NCBI GenBank assembly: GCA_030040495.1
Contig: JASHTP010000216.1
Span: 1 to 10,408, forward strand
Length of the DNA: 10,408 nt
Direction: 5' to 3'
From: Alphaproteobacteria bacterium
GTDB taxonomy: Bacteria; Pseudomonadota; Alphaproteobacteria; ATCC43930; CGMCC-115725
Shown: positions 1-6,824 of the stretch, in pieces
Layout: each line of letters begins with the position of its first letter
Position numbering within the stretch: the stretch's first letter is position 1
The notes under the pieces: model-generated
The model's database searches: none
Seen by the model: the letters and a program-made list of their open reading frames with translations, nothing else
Told to the model about the DNA's origin: nothing
Program-made: the position numbers and the translations under genes

Positions 1-936
1 CGCAAGACCGGCCCGCTGCAGCGCCTTCTGCGAGGCCGGCACCGGGCCCAGCCCCATGACGCGCGGCTCGACGCCGGCGATGGCGGCGGAAAGGACGCGC
101 GCGATCGGCGCCTTGCCCGCCTTCTCGCCGGCGCGCTTGCTGCCGATGAGCAGCGCCGCGGCGCCGTCATTGATGCCCGACGCGTTGCCGGCGGTGACGA
201 CGCCGCCGGCGAAGAGCGGCTTCAGCTCCGTAAGCCGGTCCATCGTCGTGTTGGGGCGCGGATGCTCGTCCTGGGCGATGATCGTCTCGCTGCCCTTCTT
301 GGCGCCCGGCACGCCTACCGGCAGCAGCTCCTGGTCGTAGAAGCCCGCCGCCTTGGCGCGCGCGTATTTCTCCTGCGAGGCGAGCGCGAAGCGGTCGCTC
401 GCCTCGCGGCCGATGCCGTGATCGCGCGCGACATTGTCGGCGGTTTCCGGCATGGTGTCCTGGCCATAGGATTTGGCGATGCGCGGATTGGGGAAGCGCG
501 CGCCGATGGTGCTGTCGAAGACCTTCATGTCGCGGCTGTAGGCGCTTTCGGCCTTGGCCATGACGAAGGGCGCGCGGCTCATGCTCTCGACGCCGCCGGC
601 GATGAAGAGATCGCCCTGGCCGCAGGAAGCCGCGCGCGCCGTATCGGCGACGGCAGCAAGGCCGCTGCCGCAGAGCCGGTTGACGGTGAGGCCGCCGATC
701 CCCGTCGGCAGGCCCGCCAGCAGCGCCGCATGCCGCGCCACATTGCGCGCATCCTCGCCGGCCTGGTTGGTGCAGCCGACCACCGCATCCTCGTAATCCT
801 CGGGCTTGAACGGGTTGCGCTCGATCAGCGTCTTGATCACCCCGGCCAGCAGATCGTCCGGCCGCACCGGCGCGAGCCCGCCGGCATGGCGGCCGATCGG
901 CGTGCGCAACCCGTCATAGACATACGCATGTTCCAT
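1..936 (-). CDS. Thiolase (acetyl-CoA acetyltransferase / 3-oxoadipyl-CoA thiolase type), 3' end cut by window
   Basis: Thiolases cleave a 3-oxoacyl-CoA with CoA to give acetyl-CoA and a shortened acyl-CoA, or run the reverse condensation, in the cytoplasm. The ATG at 936 is preceded by a GGGGA-type ribosome site and opens with the family's usual start, MEHAYVYDGLRTPIGR. The acyl-accepting cysteine is Cys89 in VNRLCGSG. The block GGVESMSRAPFVM follows, then the family signature GNASGINDGAAA at residues 250-261. The stretch NQAGEDARNVARHAALLAG and the MSRAPFVMAKAESAYSRDM region resemble PcaF/PaaJ-type thiolases, so beta-ketoadipate or phenylacetate breakdown is possible, but substrate cannot be fixed from sequence. 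The visible 312 codons lack the last roughly 80 residues, including the C-terminal GHP histidine and CxGGG cysteine expected in the family; this is only the window edge. It is transcribed divergently from the GGT-like gene. Family is near certain; the PcaF subtype is moderate. Confidence 0.95.
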   Translation of the reverse strand, partial: MEHAYVYDGLRTPIGRHAGGLAPVRPDDLLAGVIKTLIERNPFKPEDYEDAVVGCTNQAGEDARNVARHAALLAGLPTGIGGLTVNRLCGSGLAAVADTARAASCGQGDLFIAGGVESMSRAPFVMAKAESAYSRDMKVFDSTIGARFPNPRIAKSYGQDTMPETADNVARDHGIGREASDRFALASQEKYARAKAAGFYDQELLPVGVPGAKKGSETIIAQDEHPRPNTTMDRLTELKPLFAGGVVTAGNASGINDGAAALLIGSKRAGEKAGKAPIARVLSAAIAGVEPRVMGLGPVPASQKALQRAGLA

Positions 937-1041
937 GGCCCGTCCCCGTGATGCATGCACCGTTCCGGCGCTGCCGGACCGCGCGAAATATTCTTTCGCT
1001 GCGGCGCGGCGTAACCTAGGCCGCGCCGCCGCACCGAACAA

Positions 1042-1071
1042 GCGGCATCGCGGCATGCCTTCCATGCCGCG
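1042..1071. repeat. GCGGCAT triple repeat with a 9-bp perfect hairpin in a divergent spacer
   Basis: Within the 224-bp spacer between two divergent genes, GCGGCAT occurs at 1042-1048 and 1050-1056, and its reverse complement ATGCCGC at 1064-1070. The second and third copies are the core of a perfect inverted repeat, CGCGGCATG (1049-1057) and CATGCCGCG (1063-1071), with a 5-base centre. The location fits an operator for a regulator controlling the thiolase, the GGT-like gene or both. A structured leader is also possible. No convincing sigma-70 promoter was seen in the rest of the spacer. In DNA this GC-rich, short GC-rich palindromes also arise by chance. Confidence 0.35.
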
Positions 1072-1160
1072 CCATTCCCTCCTTGCCCGCCGGCCCGGCG
1101 GATGCCATGGATAGCGCCTCGTGCCCCCTTCTGCCGTGACCTTCCCGATCGAGGACATGC

Positions 1161-2744
1161 ATGCGTGATTTTCATCAGCCGCGCCGCTCGGCGGCGGTCG
1201 CGGGCGAGGCGATGGCGGCCACGTCGAACCCGCTGGCGACCTTGACCGCGCTCGACGTGCTGCGCGCCGGCGGCAACGCCGTCGACGCCGCCATTGCCGC
1301 CTCGGCGGTGCTGTGCGTCGCCGAGCCGCACATGACCGGGATCGGCGGCGACTGCTTCGCGCTCTATGCGCCCAAGGCCGCCGGCAGGCCGGTGGCGCTC
1401 AACGCCTCGGGGATGGCGCCGATGCGGGCTTCGGTCGAGTGGTATCGCGAGCGCGGCTTCAGCGAGATACCCGTCGAGAGCGTCCACGCCGCGACCGTGC
1501 CGGGCGCGGTCGATGGCTGGTGCGCGCTGCTGGAGCGCTACGGCACGAAGGATCTCGAGGAGCTGCTGGCGCCGGCCATTCGGCTGGCCGAAGAAGGCGT
1601 GCTGGTATCGCCGCGCCCGGCCTGGGATTTCAGCTTCCTCGCCGACAAGATCCGCCGCGACGAGGGCGCGGCGCGGCTCTTCCTCGCCAACGGGCGCATG
1701 CCGCGGCTGGGCGAGCGCTTGAGGATGCCGGCGCTCGCGGCGACCTTCCGGCGCATCGCCAAGGAGGGCAGGCGCGGCTTCTATGAGGGGCCGGTCGCTT
1801 CCGACATCGTTAAGCGCTGCGCCGAGCTCGGCGGCCTGCACACGCTCGAGGATTTTGCCCGGCAGCGCGCCGAATGGGTGACGCCGATCGACGCGCCCTA
1901 TCGCGGCCACGACGTCTTCGAGTGCCCGCCCAACGGCCAGGGGCTTGCGGCGCTGATGATCCTGCGCACGCTCGAAGGCTTCGATCTCTCGTCGCGCTGC
2001 AGCGAGGTGGATCGCATCCATCTCATCGCCGAAGCGACCAAGGCCGCCTATCGCGCGCGCGACGCCTTCTTCGGCGATCCCCGCCAGATCGCGGTGCCGG
2101 TCGAGCGCTTCCTCTCCGACGCCTATGCCGACGGCGTGCGCGGGCGCATCGAGCTGAAGCGCGCTTCGGAAGGCGTGCAGTGGGACGAGCCCGAGCACAA
2201 GCACACCATCTATCTCTGCGTCGTCGACCGCGACCGCAACGCCATCTCCTTCATCAATTCGCTCTTCCACGAGTTCGGCTGCGGCGTCTATGCCGCGGAG
2301 AGCGGCGTCATGCTGCACAGCCGCGGCTCGATGTTCCGCACCATCCCCGGCCACCCCAACGCCATCGCGCCCGGTAAGCGGCCGCTGCACACGATCATCC
2401 CGGCCATGCTGGCCAAAGACGGACGCGCGGTGATGCCGTTCGGCGTCATGGGCGGCAATTACCAGGCGACCGGCCATGCCAGCGTGCTGTCGCGGCTGCT
2501 CGACGAAGGGCTCGACCCGCAGCAGGCGGCCGAGGCGCCGCGCAGCTTCGCCTTCAGCGGAAGGCTGCAGCTCGAGGCGACGATCTCGGCCGAGATCGAG
2601 GCCGAGCTGGCGCGGCGCGGCCACGACATCGAGCGCGTGGTGAAGCCGCTCGGCGGCTGCCAGGCGATCTATATCGACCACCAGCTCGGCGCGCTCATCG
2701 GCGGCTCCGAGCCGCGCAAGGATGGTTGCGCGCTAGGCTATTGA
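1161..2744 (+). CDS. Gamma-glutamyltransferase-family Ntn-hydrolase (YwrD/HpxW-like), probably not a true GGT
   Basis: A 527-residue self-processing amidohydrolase of the GGT superfamily. These proenzymes cut themselves just before a threonine that becomes the N-terminal nucleophile of the small subunit. Here that residue is Thr349, in KHTIYLCVVDRDRNA, giving subunits of about 348 and 179 residues. N-terminal GGT blocks are clear (GGNAVDAAIAAS, TGIGGD), as are APGKRPLHTIIP and FGVMGG (428-432). No signal peptide is present, unlike periplasmic GGTs, so a cytoplasmic enzyme is likely. The Arg that holds the gamma-glutamyl carboxylate in true GGTs (NAREVAP-type motif) is Ser83 in NASGMAP. The Asp-containing NNQMDDF block is HSRGSMF (386-392), and the Ser-Ser pair is His410-Thr411. 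This pattern matches the YwrD/HpxW side of the family; HpxW is an oxamate amidohydrolase. The substrate is unknown. The start is supported by GAGGA at 1151-1155. Confidence 0.9.
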   Translation: MRDFHQPRRSAAVAGEAMAATSNPLATLTALDVLRAGGNAVDAAIAASAVLCVAEPHMTGIGGDCFALYAPKAAGRPVALNASGMAPMRASVEWYRERGFSEIPVESVHAATVPGAVDGWCALLERYGTKDLEELLAPAIRLAEEGVLVSPRPAWDFSFLADKIRRDEGAARLFLANGRMPRLGERLRMPALAATFRRIAKEGRRGFYEGPVASDIVKRCAELGGLHTLEDFARQRAEWVTPIDAPYRGHDVFECPPNGQGLAALMILRTLEGFDLSSRCSEVDRIHLIAEATKAAYRARDAFFGDPRQIAVPVERFLSDAYADGVRGRIELKRASEGVQWDEPEHKHTIYLCVVDRDRNAISFINSLFHEFGCGVYAAESGVMLHSRGSMFRTIPGHPNAIAPGKRPLHTIIPAMLAKDGRAVMPFGVMGGNYQATGHASVLSRLLDEGLDPQQAAEAPRSFAFSGRLQLEATISAEIEAELARRGHDIERVVKPLGGCQAIYIDHQLGALIGGSEPRKDGCALGY

Positions 2745-2775
2745 GCGCAACCGACGCGTGATGATTCAGTGAATG

Positions 2776-2804
2776 TTGGCGGCTGAGTCACGCTGAGATA
2801 GAAT
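2776..2804 (+). promoter_or_regulatory. Candidate sigma-70 promoter for the DUF4157-nuclease gene
   Basis: TTGGCG (2776-2781) and TAGAAT (2799-2804) are separated by exactly 17 bases, matching 4/6 and 5/6 of the -35 and -10 consensus. Transcription would start near 2811, leaving a leader of about 20 bases that holds the GGAGG ribosome site at 2818-2822. The 86-bp gap after the GGT-like gene and this promoter suggest independent transcription of the downstream gene. No terminator with a T-tract was seen in the gap, so read-through is also possible. Confidence 0.45.
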
Positions 2805-2830
2805 GCTGCCCGCCGACGGAGGCGGCAGGC

Positions 2831-4207
2831 ATGAGCGTTCGCATCCACCGTCCGCCGCCGACGCGGTTCGGGCCGCCCGCGGCGCAGCCCGCTTCTGCTC
2901 CGCTGCCCGCCCGCCGATTTCCGCCGCCGCCGATCGTCGCCGCGCCGCCAGTGCTGCGCAGGGGGATCGTGCAAGGCTGGTTCCGCGGTGGGGCGCCGAT
3001 CCCGGCGTCAGCGCAGCGGCGCGGCGCCGGCGGCGCATCGGCGGCGATGCCGTTGCCGCCAGGCCTGACGCTCGTCGCCGCCGGCGGCACGAGGCTGCCC
3101 GATTTGGTGCAGCGCCAGATGGAGGCCTTCTTCAAGGCCGATTTCTCCGACGTGCGCGTGCGCGTCGGCCCCGAAGCACCGGCGATCGGCGCGCTCGCCT
3201 TCACCATCGGCTCGACCCTGTTCTTCGCCCCGGGCCGATACCAGCCGGATGCGCCGCAGGGACGGCGCCTGATCGGCCACGAGCTCGCCCATGTGCTGCA
3301 GCAGCGCGCCGGAAGGGTGCGTCACCCCAGCGGTGCCGGCATCGCCATCGTGCAGGACGCGGCCCTCGAGGCCGAGGCGGAGCGGCTGGGCACGCGAGCG
3401 GCGATAGCCTGCGGCGCGGCGCCGACGGCGCGCGCCGTCCAGGCGGCGTTCCGCCATCCCGCGCACCGCGTCGCGCCGGCGCGGTTCCGCACGATCCAGC
3501 GCATGGAGCATACACGCGAGATCCTGGTGCCGACGGAATCGCAGATGGAAATCATCGAGGAGATCGGCGAGACCAAGACCGCCTCCGGCGGGCTGCAGAC
3601 CGGCAACAAGAAGCGCGGCGACATCTTCGAGATCGACACGGAAAAATTTCTAGACGATTCCGGTCATTACAAGCTGGTGAAGAACAGCAACGACATCGTG
3701 GCCAACAGCGCCGGCATCGATTTCATCTGCATCGGCCTCGACGATTCCGTGATGTTCGTGCAATGCAAGAACCATCCCGTCGCCAGCGATTATGTCGGCG
3801 AGATCCTGAGAAGCCGCACCATGGCGCAGAAATTCGCCTACCTGATGTATGGCGCATCATTCGGCAAGGACATCGGCGTCAGCGCGCAGACGATGCGCGA
3901 CTATCTCGACGGCACCGGCAACAAGTACCTGAAGTGGCTGGTCGCGCAGGTCGCCAAGGCGAAAGACTCGTTCGAGTCGCTGGAGACCGACTCGGAACTG
4001 GTCCTGTCCGTCGACGCGCGGCTGCATTTCAGCGTGCCGAAAGATCTCTACGCCGAGATTCCCAAGTTGCTGCGAAAGCGCTGCTTCGCGCTCAAGCACA
4101 GCACGCAGTGGTATCAGCGGTTGCTCTCCGGCATGAACTACAAGGTCACCAAGCCGGGCATCAACAAGCAGAAGGATAAGGACGAGGCCGAGTGGACCGG
4201 CAACTGA
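2831..4207 (+). CDS. DUF4157 (eCIS-core) domain fused to an Mrr-like PD-(D/E)XK nuclease domain; putative toxin/effector
   Basis: A 458-residue protein in modules. Residues 1-75 are a Pro/Ala/Arg-rich, probably disordered leader. Residues 77-160 form a DUF4157 domain: LPDLVQRQMEAFF, DFSDVRVRV (104-112), FTIGSTLFFAPG, then the zinc-peptidase-like HELAHVLQQ with His150, Glu151 and His154. DUF4157 is common in proteins linked to extracellular contractile injection systems and in polymorphic toxins. A linker ends at IQRM (222-225), a motif type often found after DUF4157. Residues about 235-330 resemble an Mrr-type restriction-endonuclease fold: RGDIFEIDTEKFL with Glu267, GIDF with Asp297, then FVQCKN with Gln311 and Lys313, i.e. 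D-x13-QxK. Residues 330-458 are unassigned; the tail is Lys-rich. No signal peptide or membrane segment is seen. The start has GGAGG 8 bases upstream. The DUF4157 call is strong; the nuclease call is motif-based. Target, delivery route and immunity partner are unknown. Confidence 0.85.
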   Translation: MSVRIHRPPPTRFGPPAAQPASAPLPARRFPPPPIVAAPPVLRRGIVQGWFRGGAPIPASAQRRGAGGASAAMPLPPGLTLVAAGGTRLPDLVQRQMEAFFKADFSDVRVRVGPEAPAIGALAFTIGSTLFFAPGRYQPDAPQGRRLIGHELAHVLQQRAGRVRHPSGAGIAIVQDAALEAEAERLGTRAAIACGAAPTARAVQAAFRHPAHRVAPARFRTIQRMEHTREILVPTESQMEIIEEIGETKTASGGLQTGNKKRGDIFEIDTEKFLDDSGHYKLVKNSNDIVANSAGIDFICIGLDDSVMFVQCKNHPVASDYVGEILRSRTMAQKFAYLMYGASFGKDIGVSAQTMRDYLDGTGNKYLKWLVAQVAKAKDSFESLETDSELVLSVDARLHFSVPKDLYAEIPKLLRKRCFALKHSTQWYQRLLSGMNYKVTKPGINKQKDKDEAEWTGN

Positions 4208-4216
4208 GCCGGCTCA
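4205..4216. repeat. 12-bp palindrome formed by two convergent stop codons
   Basis: TGAGCCGGCTCA is a perfect palindrome. Its first three bases are the TGA of the DUF4157-nuclease gene and its last three are the complement of the TGA of the lipoprotein gene. No T-tract lies beside it, so it is not a typical intrinsic terminator. It may help stop transcripts from both sides, or be incidental. Confidence 0.5.
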
Positions 4217-4426
4217 GAGCGCCGTCTTGGTCTCCGGCACGCAGCGATAGACCGAGATATCGGCGCCCTGCTGCTGCTCGGTGCCGGTGAATTGAGCGGT
4301 CGCGTTCTGCGAGCGGCAGTAGCGCTCGGCGCGGCCCTGCGCGTCGGCGATCGCGGTGCCGTCGACGGTGTAGGTCGGCGCGGCGCAGGCGCCGAGAAGC
4401 AGCAGGAGAAAGAGCGCGCGGGACAT
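4214..4426 (-). CDS. Small secreted lipoprotein, 70 residues, function unknown
   Basis: The protein starts MSR, continues with a hydrophobic stretch ALFLLLLLGA, and has the lipobox LGAC with the lipid-carrying Cys14. Signal peptidase II would release a mature lipoprotein of about 57 residues. The mature part is polar and Gln/Thr-rich and contains Cys37 (RYCRS) and Cys62 (YRCVP), which could pair in the periplasm. No known domain is recognised; it fits the very short hypothetical lipoproteins common in alphaproteobacteria. The start is well supported: a strong purine-rich site (AGGGGGGAAG) lies just upstream of the ATG, and a good promoter lies behind it. The gene converges on the DUF4157-nuclease gene with 6 bases between them and diverges from the SDR gene. 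A link to the nuclease gene, for instance as an immunity lipoprotein, is conceivable from adjacency but nothing in the sequence supports it. Confidence 0.8.
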   Translation of the reverse strand: MSRALFLLLLLGACAAPTYTVDGTAIADAQGRAERYCRSQNATAQFTGTEQQQGADISVYRCVPETKTAL

Positions 4427-4449
4427 TTAACTTCCCCCCTCGGTGTGCT

Positions 4450-4478
4450 GTTATAGGTGCTCGGCCGCGGCGTTGCAA
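4450..4478 (-). promoter_or_regulatory. Candidate sigma-70 promoter for the lipoprotein gene
   Basis: On the minus strand TTGCAA (4478-4473) and TATAAC (4455-4450) are 17 bases apart. The -10 element matches 5/6 and the -35 element 4/6. The expected start near 4443 gives a very short leader of about 16 bases consisting mainly of the ribosome site. On the plus strand the same AT-rich patch reads TATAGG (4452-4457) and could be the -10 of the divergent SDR gene, so the two promoters may overlap. Confidence 0.5.
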
Positions 4479-4502
4479 GACCGCGCGCCCAGGGGAGGAA
4501 CG

Positions 4503-5257
4503 ATGATCACCGCGGATCTCAGAGGCAAGGCGGCGCTGGTCACCGGCGGTGCGTCGGGCATCGGCCTTGCCACCGTCGAGCTGCTGCTGCTCGCCGGCGC
4601 CAAAGTGGCGATGAACCATCTCGCCGACGATGCGCGCGGCCGCACCGAGATCGAGCGCTTTCAGGCGCATGGCTATCAGATCACCTCGGCGCCGGGCGAC
4701 GTGTCGCGGCCGGGCGAGGCTGAGGCGATGGTGCAGCGCGCCGTCGAGCGGCTCGGCCGGCTCGACATCCTGGTCAACAATGCCGGCACGCCGGGCACCA
4801 GCGCGCCCATCGATTTCCGCGACCTCGGCGCCATGACCGAGGAATTCTGGCAGACCATTCTCTCTACCAACCTGATCGGGCCGTTCCGCTGCAGCCACGC
4901 GGCGGCGCCGGCGCTGAGGAAGGCGCAGGGTGCCATCGTCAACACCGCGTCCGTTGCCGGGCTCGGCCGGCCCGGCAGCAGCATCGCCTATGGCGCGAGC
5001 AAGGCGGGGCTCGTCAATCTGACGCGCTCGCTCGCCGTGGCGCTGGCGCCGGAGGTACGGGTCAACGCGGTAGCGCCGGGCCTGGTGGATTCGCCCTGGA
5101 CGCAATCCTGGCCGGCGGAGCGCAAACGCGGCTATGTCGAGAGCGCGATGATGAAGCGGATGTGCACGCCGGCCGACATCGCCGAAGCGATCCTCTTCCT
5201 CGCCGCCGGCGGCGCCATGATCACCGGCCACACGCTGCCGGTCGATGGCGGGCTGAT

Positions 5258-5261
<4 letters not shown>
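4503..5261 (+). CDS. Classical short-chain dehydrogenase/reductase (SDR), FabG-like
   Basis: A 252-residue NAD(P)-dependent oxidoreductase, the usual length for classical SDRs. The cofactor motif TGGASGIG is at residues 14-21, NNAG at 92-95, catalytic Ser150 in NTASVAG, and the active-site YGASK pair Tyr163/Lys167. The substrate-loop motif VNAVAPGLVDSPW follows, and the C-terminus is VDGGLI. These define a soluble Rossmann-fold enzyme that oxidises or reduces a hydroxyl/keto group. The substrate is not predictable, and the beta2 end (VAMNHLADD) does not clearly separate NAD from NADP. The ATG at 4503 is preferred over an upstream in-frame ATG at 4443 because AGGGGAGGAA (4491-4500) sits 4 bases before it and the SDR fold begins right after it. 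It is divergent from the lipoprotein gene, and its TAG overlaps the TAG of the convergent M20 gene. Confidence 0.95.
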
Positions 5262-6538
<1,277 letters not shown>

Positions 6539-6594
6539 TCCAGTCTCCTGAAGCACCGGCCTTGGGCCGTCAAGCGCAAAAACTTCCCTCGTTC

Positions 6595-6623
6595 ATTCAA
6601 TCTCTTACGATCGATTTTTGCAA
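6595..6623 (-). promoter_or_regulatory. Candidate sigma-70 promoter for the M20 gene
   Basis: Minus-strand TTGCAA (6623-6618) and TTGAAT (6600-6595) are separated by 17 bases, each matching 4/6 of the consensus. The -35 hexamer and the spacing are the same as in the lipoprotein promoter candidate in this window. Transcription would begin near 6588, about 50 bases before the chosen ATG. The patch is notably AT-rich for this genome. Confidence 0.4.
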
Positions 6624-6641
6624 TCTCGCTGCAGAATCGAT
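6610..6641. repeat. 32-bp imperfect inverted repeat in the divergent promoter region; candidate operator
   Basis: The arms are ATCGATTTTTGCA (6610-6622) and TGCAGAATCGAT (6630-6641), i.e. ATCGATT/AATCGAT outside and TGCA/TGCA inside, with a 7-base centre. The repeat overlaps the -35 hexamer of the M20 promoter candidate and lies about 20 bases upstream of the -35 hexamer of the opposite gene. A dimeric regulator bound here could control both. No regulator gene is in the window. Confidence 0.45.
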
Positions 6642-6660
6642 ACCCCCAAATCGCCAAGGG

Positions 6661-6691
6661 TTGACCGGCGCGGCCGGCCCGCGCATATAGG
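6661..6691 (+). promoter_or_regulatory. Candidate sigma-70 promoter for the iron-sulfur flavoprotein gene
   Basis: TTGACC (6661-6666, 5/6 match) is followed by the only TATA-like patch nearby. TATAGG (6686-6691) lies at a spacing of 19, or CATATA (6684-6689) at 17. The start would fall near 6698, leaving a leader of roughly 65 or 125 bases depending on which ATG is used. The -35 element is good, but the spacing of the better -10 element is longer than usual. Confidence 0.4.
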
Positions 6692-6824
6692 GCGCAGTTC
6701 CGAACCTTCCGTGTCGCGGAAGGTCGGGCGACCCGATCGGCGGAAAGCTCGTCGGCCTGTGATGCAGTTCAATGCGGCCGTCGCCGGGGCATGCGACCAG
6801 GGCCGGTTGGGAGAGTTGCGTAGA

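Noticed and set aside
837..2681. 614-codon minus-strand open frame opposite the GGT-like gene and part of the thiolase
   Set aside because: Its translation is Arg/Ala/His-rich with no family motifs, and it lies opposite two well-identified genes. Long antisense frames are expected when third positions are almost always G or C.
2805..2828. Hairpin (CTGCC-GCC with GGC-GGCAG) that could hide the ribosome site of the DUF4157-nuclease gene
   Set aside because: The predicted transcription start near 2811 lies inside the left arm, so the main transcript would not form it. The arms also need a bulge.
2803..4179. Second long plus-strand frame over the DUF4157-nuclease gene
   Set aside because: It gives an Arg/Ala-rich translation without motifs, whereas the frame starting at 2831 has HELAH, the QxK block and a GGAGG site.
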